64,000 nt of DNA from Xenopus tropicalis (lineage: Eukaryota; Chordata; Amphibia; Anura; Pipidae), in contig NC_030680.2 in NCBI RefSeq assembly GCF_000004195.4, forward strand, positions 141,305,545-141,369,544, in the 5' to 3' direction. Below the pieces are notes generated by a model, which was not told the DNA's origin, did not search any database, and worked only from the letters and a program-made list of their open reading frames with translations. Position 1 is the first letter of the stretch, and each line of letters begins with the position of its first letter. This document shows positions 9,752-21,480 of the stretch, one piece after another. The position numbers and the translations under genes are program-made.

Positions 9752-12519
9752 CAAAGATAGTTAAACATGGAACCCTGTCTTGGCTAGAAAAGGCCTGACC
9801 AGCTAGATTTTAGATAGAGCACCGGTTACATTAGACTCTAACACACCAGTATGGGCCTTTGCTATGTGGAAAGAGTGAAGGGGAGATGTAGTGCAACTAC
9901 AACTCACTGATGCTGTGTGCTAAAATAATGTATAAAGGACACCAAAAGGTTCTTGCAGCAACTCAAACAAAATTGGTTTATTGTCCAAAACAAGTGCAGC
10001 AAGGTACTTCTAGGGTACCTTCTAGGCACCTTCTAGGGTTTCATTGCCTCATGTGGTTCGGATCCCATACAACAGACATGGATCAGGGGAGAAACTAGGC
10101 CTGAATTCCTTGTCAGTACTGTGGTCCCTTCACTTAGATAAGCAGAGCCTAGGGGAGAGCTACTCCCTGCTATCAATCCTTGTTGGAGCACAGGTTGCTC
10201 TTACTACCTAGATCTATCTGATTCACTTTTCTAGAAAGTGCTATAACAATAATTAACCTGTCAGTGACTAAAGCCTCATTCACGGGGGCCCTGCTCCCCA
10301 ACTTCACTAGAGAGGTTGTCCCTCTAGGGAAGAACACTTACTGCAATACTTACTGGGCCTTGTTGCTCACTTGAACACATCCAGCTGGGTTAGCAACTGA
10401 AGGCCAAAGGGAAAGATCCACCCCTAACCAAACATTATATTAAAGTGTGGCAGGAAGTGGTCATAAGCCTAAGGGCCAGTAATAGAAATGTGCTAATAAG
10501 ATAAACACGATACATGGGCTACTGCCCAGAAACTAGGAAATTAGAAAGTGTAGGGGGGCTATTAACCGTATGGGCCCCTACAAACACCACAGAGCTTTTA
10601 GCAAACACAGTCAATTAACACTGGGATTTCTGCGGTTTTAGGAAAACCTTAGGTTTAGGGCCCCAGTTCCACGCAATCTTTTTTGAATGAAGCGAAAGCT
10701 CCCGAGCAGCAAAAATAAAAAGGATTAAAGGGAGATAAAGCCAGTTACAGAGTAGTTGTAAGAGTGTCTAAATGCCCTTTAGCTATAGATATAACCTGGT
10801 GTAATCTCAGCTCCTATAGTGAATATTCTCAAAACTGGATGTAAAAACATTGATCTTGTGGCTTTTATCTATTTTTGCCCAAGAGTTCAATAGTAACGGC
10901 ATTTGTACTGGGAAGGTTTATTGTCAAACGACGCTGAGTTTGTACTGAGGAGCCGCCACAACTACAACAATGAACACATGTCAGGAGAGTGTAGCATATA
11001 ACATTATGCCGGCCTATGATGACTACATTATGTACATTCGTATGGATTAGACTTCCAAGCGGTTAGGTATAGTCCATCAGCTTCCCATGTGAGCTGAAAG
11101 AATTCATCAGCTGAGCTTAGTTTAAGGGTGTGCATGGGGATAACGATTTTCTGTTGTATTATTGTATTGATGAACAGATACAGGCAGATGAACAGGCACT
11201 GGATCTGAAAATGGAGGCCGTGATTCAATTAAGGTTTTGCCCGCCAATGAGGAGTTCAATGTGATGATGAAACTCGTTGGGAAACATAGACGCTCTTCAT
11301 TGATGAGCAAATTTTGACTTCAGTCTTGTTAAGTGCAACTTATTTTGTGGAATAAATTCCTTAAACACATTACACTAGGGGAACCCGCCCTTCTTTCTGC
11401 TTGTGTTCTAGATCATTTTGGTTTGACCAACATTTTGAAGTGTCTACCAGAATTTGCAATTGGGACACTCCTTAATATCTGTTAACTACATACAGACTAA
11501 CTAACTTCTAAATGGTTGTTAGGTTATTTCAATAACTTTCCTAACCGGTGTGTAAACATTTTAACCCATAAGCGCCCTCTATCATTGGCATTATACCATT
11601 ATTCAGTCACCATGGCAATGCCTTACTGGCTAACCCTGGCTATAGCATTTGCCTGATTTTGTCTTTTGTCTTCTGTTCAGTATCATTTCCAGCAGTATGG
11701 ACTCATGTGAAGCAGGTTAAAGACACTTCTAAGGAGATATCTTATGAAATAATATAATAAAAGTAGCAATGTAGAAGCTTGTTTCAACCAATCAGGTGTT
11801 TGCTCTCAAATTGCGAACCATTAAATGCTTCTTGCTTTTTGGTTGCAACTGGTAACTAGAGCAGGTGCAAACTTTGCAACTTTTATTCCATTTTCCCATT
11901 AGACTTCAAGCAGAACAGGTGTTTATGGTTCAAGTCACAAGTCAGTCGCTCTTACTAAATGTAGATGCAGCCTACTATGACCCCCTCCCCCAACTGCACC
12001 CTGAGTTAAAAAAAGGAGAGACCCCTTGGACAACAGGACATACAAATGTGCAACCTTAAGCAATCATTTGGCCCTCTGAAACCTGGAAAAATGAGTGATA
12101 AACGTTGTTAATCACAAACAAATGGGACATTATTAAATATGGCTTCCATTGTCAATAGCCGTCTGGCCGCCTTACAGCCCAAACCTTATTTAATGGAGAA
12201 ACGGTTTATGTACTGTATAAAGTTACATTGTGTGTCGTCCTTGTTCCTGGAAACTGTCTGTTATAAATGACACTGTCTAGGAGACTGACAAATATGTAAA
12301 GCTACTATTATCTTACTGAACTATAGGTAAAAAGCCAATGTGCCAATTTCTCTTTATATGGGCCAAATTAGTGGTACTTCAATTGCCAACCTGCTCTGTC
12401 TGTCATTACAATATTTACATTTCTAAATACAATGCAAAAGGAGGGTTTTTTGGATTTACTCCCTCCCCTCTCTCTCTTGAAATTACAATGATTTTTTGTC
12501 CATAATGGTTGATTGGTGC
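9752..12519. other. Long stretch without a recognised gene or family
   Basis: Bases 9890-10570 have the texture of an old interspersed repeat (short echoes of CTTCTAGGGTACC near 10008-10040), but I cannot name a family or find termini. The rest, to 12519, appears unique. ORFs are at most about 70 codons without domains. Confidence 0.3.
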
Positions 12520-13332
12520 ACTGGTAAGGCCCCATCTAGAATATGCCATTCAGTTTTGGTCTCCATTGCTCAAATGGGACATTATTGAGTTAGAGAGAAT
12601 GTGCTAGAATATCTAGAATATGCTGTTCAGTTCTGGTCTCAGGTGCTCAAAATGGGATATTATTGAGTTAGAGAGGGTCCAGAGAAGGGCAACTAAGCTG
12701 GTAAAGGGTATGGAAAGTCTCAGTTATGGGGAAAGACTGGCCAAGTTGGGTCTGTTTACACTGGAGAAGAGGCGCTTAAGGGGGGACATGATAACTATGT
12801 ATAAATATATAAGGGGATCATATAATAACCTTTCTAATGTTTTATTTACCAGTAGGTCCTTCCAATGGACACGAGGGCACCCACTCCGTTTAGAAGAAAG
12901 GAGGTTCCCCCATCTAGAATATTCTGTTCAGTTTTAGTCTCCAGTGCTCAAACGGGACATTATTGAGTTAGAGAGGGTCCAGAGAAGGGCAAGTAAGCTG
13001 GTAAAGGGTATGGAAAGGGTTTGTTACAGTGAGAGATGTGAAGTTGTGGAATTCCTTCCCTGAACCAGTCGTGCTGGCTGATACATTATATAGCTTTAAG
13101 AAGGAGCTGAATGGGAGATAGATCTTAGTACAAGTTGCCCCAGGGACTGGTCCGATTGCCATCTTGGAGTCAGGAAGGATTTTTTTTCCCTCTGCGTCAA
13201 ATTAGAGAGGCTTCAGATGGGGTTTTTGCCTTCCTCTGGATCAACTAGCAGTTAGGCAGGTTATATATAGGCATTATGGTTGAACGTGATGGACATGTGT
13301 CTTTTTTCAACCTCACATTCTATGTTACTATA
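12520..13332 (+). mobile_element. CR1-like LINE 3' end, internally rearranged
   Basis: This encodes pieces of the C-terminal tail typical of CR1-group reverse transcriptases ([47 protein letters not shown]) and ends in the family 3' end (GCATTATGGTTGAACGTGATG, then CTATGTTACTATATTAC). The segment encoding FWSPVLK-type plus [10 protein letters not shown] occurs three times (about 12530-12597, 12608-12718, 12911-13016), and the middle of the tail is skipped after the third. No intact ORF remains. Confidence 0.85.
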
Positions 13333-15150
13333 TTACAATATGATTTCTAAAAACATAGGACAGCTACAAAATATCCTTACAGTTTCCATTACAGTGATTT
13401 GGTCTTGTAATTTTTAATACTGACCTAGTACTTTTTGGAAGTTTCTACATTTGGATGTATGCCACATATACCAGATCCCCTTGGTGGCTATTTGTAGATA
13501 AATGATAACACAACTGTGCGCCTATGGGAGAAAGAATGTAGGCAGCCAACCTGAGCCAATGCCAGCTAAAGTAAAACTAACACTGCAAGCTACGGCCATT
13601 ACAATGTATGTAGAAACCAGAGACAATAAAACAAGATGAAAAAAATACAGATACAGCTTTTAGCATTTCCACGAGACAAATACGGTTTAACAAATGACGG
13701 TATAGTTGGCCTTAACACACCAGCTAATTCTCTCTTTTAGAATAATCTCATATTGTGCACTAAAAGACGAACCGTACCAATAAATGAAGCTAATCACTAC
13801 TAGCGCTCTAATTAAAGACATTCTCCATATGATGTAATTTGCGTGTCATTTTCCGGTGCCATACAAGTCAGGGGAAAGCTAAAAATAAGATTTAATTGAC
13901 TGTGTCAATTATCCGCTACTAGTGGGAAGATGAGTAACCCTATAAGTAAAGTCTCACACAGTTGATATAAGCCATGGAGAAAGCTCAAAGTGCTTGTAAT
14001 TATAATTATAATATACTAATGTTATTTTTTAAAGCAGCAACCCACCGAGGACTTGAAGAGAAACCTCTTAGGAGGCCCATCATGGTGTTTAATCTGTTAT
14101 TGCCTTTGCCTTATAGATGTCAAAGCCATATCCTTATCGCATGAAGAAGAAGGAATCCTGGGAAGGACACCAAGGGTCCTATTTATTACTTTCTCAGCCA
14201 TGGGTTAGGGATAATCGATGCCGGAAAACATGATGAGTTCCACATCTCACTCACATTTCCTGGTTTTGATTGGAATTGATTGATTTTTTTTTTTCTACGA
14301 TGGTTCTTTTTATATGTCGTGCCTGGATTTCTGTTCAAAAATAGAAACTCCATAGGATTTCCAACCTTGCTCCAGACCTGAACCAAGGCTGTTTTACTGG
14401 AAAATTCTGATTGTCTGAATTGGAATAGAATTTAAATTTAGATTGACCCTACCCTACCAATTTCTACCATAGCTGTCTACCTACCTTTATAAAAATGAAA
14501 AATTGAAGCATGGTGGTGCAGATTCCTTCCATTACTGGTATCCTTATGCAAGTGTATCAGACCCACAGTACAAGGTAAGTTAGCCCTATGTCTGGGATGC
14601 CCAAGAGGTAGATTGCAAGGTAGACCACAAGGCTGGAAACCATTCTGCCATTTTTTCCCACAACACACCAGAGCTTTTGACTGCAGCCATCCTGCTGTAT
14701 AATGTTATGTGGGTATTAAATGTGAATTTGCCACTGCATTTATATATTCCAATGTGTATTAATTACATGTATTAGGTATTAAACATCAAGAGTGATACTT
14801 TTTCTAAATGATAGAAGTTGCGCTATTTTTATTAAAGTAGATCTCATGATGGAGGCCAGGTGGCAAGAGTATATTATAGGGAGACAAACCTGCTCTAGAT
14901 CATGGGTCCCTCACCCCCAATTACACTAAGGTTTATCCCTTAACTTAGGAGTCTTCTTCCTTACTGAGGCCTCCCTTACCTCCTCAGACTGCTCTACTAA
15001 CTACCATTAGCCTAACTCTCACTCCTAGAGTGCACTATTACTGAAGCTTCTTCTACTAAACCCTACCTCCACCTTAGGCACTTCAGCACCCCCCAATCAA
15101 CCCCATCCAAAGAGACTAAACCACATGATGATTCCCCTTTTAAAGACACC
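13333..15150. other. Unique sequence with a possible conserved non-coding stretch
   Basis: No gene is seen. Bases 13700-13960 look non-repetitive, AT-rich and rich in homeodomain-like TAATTA-related motifs (CTAATTAAAG, GATTTAATTG), which suggests but does not prove a conserved non-coding element. A poly-T run sits near 14284-14295. Confidence 0.35.
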
Positions 15151-15158
15151 TTCTAGGG

Positions 15159-15614
15159 CAGGGGTGGGCAAACTTTTTGACTCAGGGGCCACATTGACTT
15201 ACAGATGGACCGGGCCGGATTAGGCTAGATCCCCCACAGCATCCTCCAGCTCCACTCCCCAGCATCCTGCAGCTCCCCACCCCAGCATCCTCCCCAACAT
15301 CCTCCAGCTCCCCCCCAGCATCCTCCAGCTCCGCCCCAGCATCCTCCAGCTCCCCCCCAACATCCTCCAGCTCCATTCCCCAGCTCCCCCCAGCATCCTT
15401 CCCAGCATCCTCCATCTCCCCCCTAGCGACCTGCGGCCCCCTCCATCCTCCGACTGCTTCCATCCCCCAGCTCCCCACTGCATCATTTTATATGGTTGCG
15501 CCCCGTGTGTGCTGACATCACGTGCAACCAATCAGGGCCCGTAATTCTTTTAAGGGGGCCAGAGTCAGCAGGCCAGATTAAAAAGGTCAGCGGGCCGTAG
15601 TTTGCCCACCCCTG
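15159..15614 (+). mobile_element. hAT element with CAGGGGTGGGCAAACT ends and 8-bp target duplication
   Basis: The 16-bp inverted ends CAGGGGTGGGCAAACT are at 15159 and, inverted, at 15599-15614. The flanks are a perfect 8-bp duplication, TTCTAGGG (15151-15158 and 15615-15622). The length is 456 bp and the element is non-autonomous. The interior is occupied by a C-rich minisatellite (listed separately). Confidence 0.92.
15235..15480 (+). repeat. C-rich minisatellite (CAGCATCCTCCAGCTCC units) inside the hAT
   Basis: Imperfect units of roughly 20-25 bp built on CAGCATCCTCCAGCTCC are repeated about ten times. Lack of stops on the minus strand gives two overlapping Gly/Glu/Met-rich ORFs of about 100 codons in different frames. 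These are by-products of the repeat. Confidence 0.8.
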
Positions 15615-15622
15615 TTCTAGGG

Positions 15623-16424
15623 ACACCTGATACCCCTGGCCAAAAACAGTACTGCCAGGGAACTCTAACCTGGAAAAGGGAAACTACTTCCCCCACCCAA
15701 CAAGCCCTTGGCTAGATTAACCTTGGGGGGATTGATTAAATGAAAAGTAGGCAAAACCTTTACCCTCCTACATATGCATTAGTCAGTGCCCCACCAACCC
15801 CCCCAAACAGTTGCCATGCCTGTTGTCTTTAATAATATTCTCCTACCTCAATGCTTTTTCCCATTCTGCTCCACTTTGCTAAATGTACCTTAGTATTTCC
15901 TTTATCCAAGTACATGATGCATTTTATGTTTCAATTAAAACCAGAAACCTCTGCAAAACAAGCTCGATGCTGCGAATTTAGCAATGAAACAGTTTAAAAA
16001 GAAACATCCTTACAAGGAGAATGATAATGATCTTCAGAATGTTTACAATAGCGGCCGGGGATAAGCTGCAGTCAATTACATAATTGAGCTTGAAGTTAGC
16101 AATCAATCAGGTTCCTGCAAGAAGTAGTATTTACTCTTGGATGTTGATCAGGCACTCTAAACAGTGATCTAAAAAGGTTTGAAGATCACTGTCTAAAGAC
16201 AAATTCCTCATAACACAACATCAATATATATCACTTTGGAATTATCATGCATTATTGAAGATTACTAGACATTGGAAGCCTCGCTCAAGATGGAGATGAT
16301 TCTTATGGAGACAAAAGATGACTTGTCTCTGATCAGCATTGTTGAAAAATGCTGGGCCTGTTGTTTTTATGGGTTTTCATGTTATTATATTGAATGCTAT
16401 TATAATGGGTAGAAGGGGGAGTTA
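15623..16424. other. Unique sequence, no gene seen
   Basis: No repeat family recognised. The stretch 15990-16160 has motifs such as TCAATTACATAATTGAGC and looks single-copy. Confidence 0.35.
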
Positions 16425-16746
16425 TATGAAATGCCTTATTTTATTTCAGCTGCTAAGCAGTAGAGCAGGTTACACTATGACCCTCTCTGGGGAAGTGATG
16501 CAGCTCTAACTGTAACAGGAAGTAGTGTGGGAGCCAAAGGCAGAACTCTGTCCATTCATTGGCTGATGGGGCCTAGCATGTATGTGTGCCTTGGCTTGTT
16601 TGTGTGCACTGTGACTCCTATGAGCTCAGGGGGCGGCCCTTAGTACTTAAAATGGCAATTTTCTATTTAGGATTACCCAATAGCACATACTGCTAAAAAA
16701 GTATATATTTATGAAAATGGTTTATTTAGATGAAGCAGGGCTTTAA
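16425..16746 (-). mobile_element. T2-type MITE, ACTATACCCCC subfamily, truncated and fused to array B
   Basis: It is the reverse complement of the interior of the copy at 2508 (CTTCCTGTTACAG block, GGGCGGCCCTTAGTACTTAA, GGTTTATTTAGATGAAGCAG). It stops at GGGCTTTA without its TTAA terminus, and the 113-bp satellite begins immediately, in mid-monomer. Confidence 0.8.
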
Positions 16747-17590
16747 TAAAATATAATTACCCCTTATTGGGGGCAGAACAGTCCTATTGGGTTTATTTCA
16801 TGTTTAAATGATTCCCTTTTCTCTGTAATAATAAAACAGTACCTGTACTTGATCCCAACTAAGATATAATTACCCCTTATTGGGGGCAGAACAGCCCTAT
16901 TGGGTTTATTTCATGGTTAAATGATTCCCTTTTCTCTGTAATAATAAAACAGTACCTGTACTTGATCCCAACTAAGATATAATTACCCCTTATTGGGGGC
17001 AGAACAGCCCTATTGGGTTTATTTCATGGTTAAATGATTCCCTTTTCTCTGTAATAATAAAACAGTACCTGTACTTGATCCCAACTAAGATATAATTACC
17101 CCTTATTGGGGCAGAACAGCCCTATTGGGTTTATTTCATGTTTAAATGATTCCCTTTTCTCTGTAATAATAAAACAGTACCTGTACTTGATCCCAACTAA
17201 GATATAATTACCCCTTATTGGGGGCAGAACAGCCCTATTGGGTTTATTTAATGGTTAAATGATTCCCTTTTCTCTGTAATAATAAAACAGTACCAGTACT
17301 TGATCCCAACTAAGATATAATTACCCCTTATTGGGGCAGAACAGCCCTATTGGGTTTATTTAATGGTAAAATGATTCCCTTTTCTCTGTAATAATAAAAC
17401 AGTACCTGTACTTGATCCCAACTAAGATATAATTAATCCTTAGTGGAGCCAAAACAATCCTATTGGGCTTAATTACTGTTTAAATAATTTTATTAGTAGA
17501 CTTAAGATAGGGGATCCAAATTATGGAAAGACCCCTTATCTGGAAAACCCCAGGTCCCAAGCATTCTGGATAACGGGTCCCATACCTGTA
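16747..17590 (+). mobile_element. 113-bp satellite array B with right MITE terminus only
   Basis: It starts in mid-monomer (ATATAATTACCCC at 16751). Monomer starts are at 16841, 16954, 17067, 17179, 17292 and 17404, a mixture of 113 and 112 bp. After a diverged last unit, the right MITE half (GTAGACTTAAGATAGGGGATC ... CCCATACCTGTA) ends at 17590. The left MITE half is absent and replaced by a T2 fragment. Confidence 0.9.
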
Positions 17591-18486
17591 CATTGAAAAA
17601 GCCATCTTTTAGGAAGCGGATCACTCGCAAGTACCCCGGATTGGTGCTCCTGTTATCAGAAACCAGCACCGGCCCTGCCCAGGTAAGTGATTACAATCAC
17701 TGGGGGTGCCTAACTCCTTTAATGAATTGCTTCAATATTCACTCTCCATTGCATCCACTTGATGCACTTTACCTTTGTAAGTGGCCTTTTATGAATTCTG
17801 GATTACAGATCAATGAAAATCCAGTACAGAATGTTTTGGAATTGCCTGCCATTCTCTTTACCCTTGTTTACTTTGCACACACGGTGCCTATAAAGGTCTC
17901 CATGCTGAGGCTTTTGAAGCAAATTAATAGTAATATTATGAGCAATTATGAGCCTCTCTTAGCCCAGCTGCTCTGGCTTTTTATATAACTGGATACTGTT
18001 GCCAGGGACACAAAGCCACACATTGAGAATTAATAAAAATTAATTAGACCGTTAGTGAAAATGTCATGGCCGCGTCTTGTTTCCCACTGGCCAGCGAGTA
18101 TCTTTTTTTTTTGTTCTGTATAAAAAGAAAACTGTTAACATGCAGGTTGTTCCATTGTGTTTGGAATTAACAGCATGGAATGTTTGGTTGCTCCATCAGG
18201 AAAAAAAAAGTTGGTTAAGGAGGCAAATAAAAAATACATCTCATAACTATTCACAAATAAAATTCTAGATGAGTCCACACGTTCCAGAGGACAAATAACA
18301 GGCAAAAAGTACTATGTTGTATGACTACAATGCAGCCCTTTGGTACAATTTATTTGCACCAGCCAGGTATTGATAATGGAAGAACAGCACAAGTACTGGG
18401 CCAAGTTAGTATTGTGCACAAGGCAAGCCAATAGCACCATGGGTCCTCCATTCATTACCTGGGCTTGGGACCAAAAATGCCAGCAG
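17591..18486. other. Mostly unique; possible repeat at 17600-17725
   Basis: Bases 17600-17725 (GTACCCCGGATTGGTGC, CAGGTAAGTGATTACAATCA, CTGGGGGTGCCTAAC) resemble an interspersed frog repeat but have no termini I can fix. A 131-codon ORF starting in this stretch has no recognisable domain, and I do not call it a gene. The rest is AT-rich unique DNA. Confidence 0.35.
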
Positions 18487-18489
18487 TAA

Positions 18490-18790
18490 AGGTCCCCATA
18501 CACGGGCCGATTGTAGCTTATCAGCCCGTGTAGGGGAAGAAACTGTGCCCATACCCGACCGATATCGATCGGGTAGGTTAAAAGATTCAGTCAGATCGGG
18601 GACCACGTCGGCACGTTGATACAGTCCCCGAACTGACTGTGCCATTGCCGCAGTTAGAATCTGATTGTTTGGCCCCAGGGCCAAACAATCGAATTAGCCT
18701 TCATTTTCCCAATATTGCCCACCCATAGGTGGGGATATCGGGACAAGATTCCCTCGCTTGGCGAGGTCGCCTTAACGTGTATGGGCACCT
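18490..18790 (+). mobile_element. Harbinger-like MITE, AGGTCCCCATACACG family
   Basis: The ends AGGTCCCCATACACG and CGTGTATGGGCACCT are flanked by TAA at 18487-18489 and 18791-18793. A 3-bp TWA duplication is typical of PIF/Harbinger elements. The length is 301 bp. The interior has many short palindromes (CCGATATCGATCGG-type, GGCCCCAGGGCC). Relatives are at 29409, 40381 and 57528. Confidence 0.85.
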
Positions 18791-18793
18791 TAA

Positions 18794-19834
18794 CTCACGC
18801 AGGGCCAAAGTAAGGAAAGGTAGACAAGAGAGGTATGGGCCTAGTGCACCCTCACTGTTGCACCCTAGACACTTGCCTCTCCTGCCTACCCCTAGTTCCT
18901 GAAGAAGGGCACACCAGAGTGTGCAGCAACACTAACCATTGGCAGAAGGACAAGTGTATTGGCTCAAAGGAACACAATTTTGCCACCACCATAGCACCCC
19001 AACACTAGGGCCCCTGGCCATAGTAAACAAGCCAATAAATGTGTGAAAACATTTCAACACCCAGTATAAACTTGTAGGTCATATTAATATTATACATACA
19101 ACTAATGCTTTGCAAATATTTGTAACTCATGTATTGCTTTTAACCGGCTTGTGTATTGCGTGTATGAACTGCATGGGGCACCTTCATATGGCAGATATAT
19201 AAACTGATTATTATACAAATACCAGTCCTTTACTATTGGATCCATCCCAAGAATCCTCCAGAGCACCTAAGCCCTTCTGCGGGAGGTTTATTACACTACC
19301 AGTGTTTTATCCCATTGATCATCGGCCATTATGCTCTGCACAATTTCGGTAACTTTTACATCCAGCTTTCCATAAAAGCTACCAGATGGAAAAGCTACAG
19401 GTTGAGGATTAGACTTAATGAAAATACCTAAACACTACCCCAGAGTTACTCACTACTGCTATCAATGGCTGTCTGACCCTTCATCTGCAGTCACAGACTC
19501 TCTAGTCAGCTAGGGCTTTCATGTGTAGGATTTCTGTAGACCACTTCAAGAATTGCTTTCCAACAGTTCCAACAGTGTAGGGGGATAAAGAATAAAAAAT
19601 CATGGACTACATCACTTCCAGGTATCCCACTCCTCTTTTTGAAGATTTAGACTGTCAGCATTAGACAGAGAGTACTATTCAATATTCCCTGCTCACACTT
19701 TAGATTAGAGGTCTTCAAACTTTTTGGCTTCAAGTCTCTTTTATGTCCAACATTTCAGCTCACAGCAAGGGTACAGATATATGGAAACATTATCGCTCTC
19801 TTAGAGGTCTATGGAAATCCAAAGAAAATGTGTA
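18794..19834. other. Unique sequence, no gene seen
   Basis: No repeat family is securely recognised. Around 19705-19740 (AGAGGTCTTCAAACTTTTTGG) there is a weak hAT-end-like motif without a partner. Confidence 0.35.
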
Positions 19835-19842
19835 TATATAGG

Positions 19843-20026
19843 CAGGGTCGGACTGGGGGGGTGCAGGGCCCACCAGGGCTTCTACCTCAGGGGCCCCTAC
19901 ACCCCCCAATGATCCCCACCGCTTTCACACCCCCACTCCCGCTAAGGCCCCCAACACCCTCCGGGAGAAGGCAGATCGTGGGAGCGCCCTAGGGGTGATC
20001 GGATCTGGGCCGCCAGTCCGACGCTG
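19843..20026 (+). mobile_element. Small hAT MITE, CAGSGTCGGACTGG ends
   Basis: The left end CAGGGTCGGACTGG mirrors the right end CCAGTCCGACGCTG. The 8-bp duplication TATATAGG lies at 19835-19842 and 20027-20034. The length is 184 bp and the interior is C-rich. It is separated from the next hAT by a single base beyond its target duplication. Confidence 0.9.
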
Positions 20027-20035
20027 TATATAGGG

Positions 20036-20341
20036 CAGTGATCCTCAACCAGTGGCTCAGGGACATCATGTTGCTCCCCAACCCCTTTGATGTTGCTCCC
20101 AGTGGCCTCAAAGTAGGTGCCATTTTTAAATCTCTGGCTTGGAGACAACTTTTGGAAGCCTAGAGATTGCAGTTTTACTCCAAACAGAACCTCCTGCAGG
20201 CCAGCAGTCCACTTGGGCTACCAAATAGCCATTTACAGCCCTTATTTTGCATCATCTAAAGAACATTTTCATGCTTGTGTTGCTCGCCAACACTTTTTCC
20301 ATCTAAGTGTGGCTCACAAATAAAAAGTTTGGGGATCCCCG
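20036..20341 (-). mobile_element. hAT element (GGGGTCCCCAACC family), complete, with 8-bp duplication
   Basis: It starts CAGTGATCCTCAACCAGTGG and ends TTTGGGGATCCCCG, in the opposite orientation to the copies at 29744 and 60812. The perfect 8-bp duplication ATATAGGG lies at 20028-20035 and 20342-20349. This target overlaps the TATATAGG target of the neighbouring element by seven bases. Confidence 0.9.
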
Positions 20342-20351
20342 ATATAGGGGG

Positions 20352-20506
20352 TTATGTAATAAAAGGCACTAAGTTCTCCCAGGAGCAGTAACCCATAGCA
20401 ACCAATCAGCAGGAAGAATTTACTGGTCACCTGTTTATAATCAAACATCTTATTGGTTGCTATGAGTTACTGCTACTGGGCAAACTTAGTGCCTTTTATT
20501 ACATAT
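20352..20506. mobile_element. Short palindromic MITE (TTATGTAATAAAAGG ends)
   Basis: A 24-bp inverted repeat with one mismatch: TTATGTAATAAAAGGCACTA at 20352-20375 and TAGTGCCTTTTATTACATAT ending at 20506. The interior includes AACCCATAGCAACCAATCAG and its partial inverse TTGGTTGCTATGAGTTACTG, so most of the 155 bp can fold into a hairpin. Confidence 0.75.
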
Positions 20507-21008
20507 GGGGATAGTATATTGAACAATTTAGAAACCTACTATACATGCAAGTTCAATTAATCAGTTTACGGCCTGACTGTGGGGCTGACTCAATTCCCAT
20601 CGCTTGTACTTAGGGAATACAACGCAGGTAGTTTCTGACTTTGCCTTGTCTTTTCTGCTTATGTCAGGAGGCAGACTTAAGGGTTTCAGTAAATATTATA
20701 ACTAATAAAGAGAAGATGCTTTCATAAAATATGAAGCAAGTTCAGCTGTCAATCTAATGGATGTTCCATAATGGTGGAAATTCTTTCCATTCAGATGCAA
20801 TTACCACACGTACAAGTTTCCGAGGGTTTTGTACAATCTGCAATACAGCAGCATGGCATTTCCCTATAGGATACACAATAAAAATGAAACAGATTAAGTT
20901 ACAATAAATCTACAGTCCTTTATCCTGTATAGCTAAAAGCATGATTTAGGCAAATTATGCAATACTATGGGATAAAATACTATAGTACAAAAGGATTCAA
21001 CGGAGAGC
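20507..21008. other. Unique sequence, no gene seen
   Basis: AT-rich DNA without a recognised repeat or coding region. Confidence 0.35.
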
Positions 21009-21012
21009 TAGT

Positions 21013-21305
21013 GATGGGCGTAATAATTTGCCAGATATGGATTCGTGGCAAATTTCCATTTTTTTGCAAAACGGGAGACAAAATTTGCGTGGAAAAATTA
21101 GTTGCACGTAAAAAAAAAAAAGTAAAAAATAAAAAAAGTGACGCTCATCAAAAAGTTGCGCGTGTCAAAAAATTGATGTGGGCAACAAATTTTTTTTGCC
21201 GTACAACATTTTCGCTGATTTGCGAATTTCTCGCTTTTCTGCGAATCTTTGAAGATTCGCAAATTTTTCAGCGAAGCAAAACAGGACACATTCACTCTAT
21301 CATAC
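21013..21305. mobile_element. hAT-type MITE, TAGTGATGAGCGAA family, degenerate
   Basis: The left end TAGTGATGGGCGTAATAATT includes CCAGATATGGATTCGTGGC; the right end is ACACATTCACTCTATCATA. The family-typical inner arms GATTTGCGAATTTCTCGC and GAATCTTTGAAGATTCGC are visible. The flanking 8-mers do not match, so the target duplication has decayed or an end is displaced. Confidence 0.7.
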
Positions 21306-21480
21306 CTTGCGTCCAAAAACACTCCTGCGCTTCCACCTGGTTACCAATGCAGCCAGCCTATCTCTTCTCATGTAAGGTTTCAGAAGATGTTGGGAATACA
21401 ACCCAAGTGTGCCTATTGATGCAACCCATTGTGGGAACCCCGGAGCTACTGTAAGGTCCAGGGTGGTGGTAGCTCTAAGG

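Noticed and set aside
15182..15531. Gly/Glu-rich ORFs of about 100 codons on the minus strand
   Set aside because: They are by-products of the C-rich minisatellite in a hAT; two frames overlap.
17593..17988. 131-codon ORF
   Set aside because: No domain and no splice context; it starts at a MITE edge and overlaps a possible repeat.
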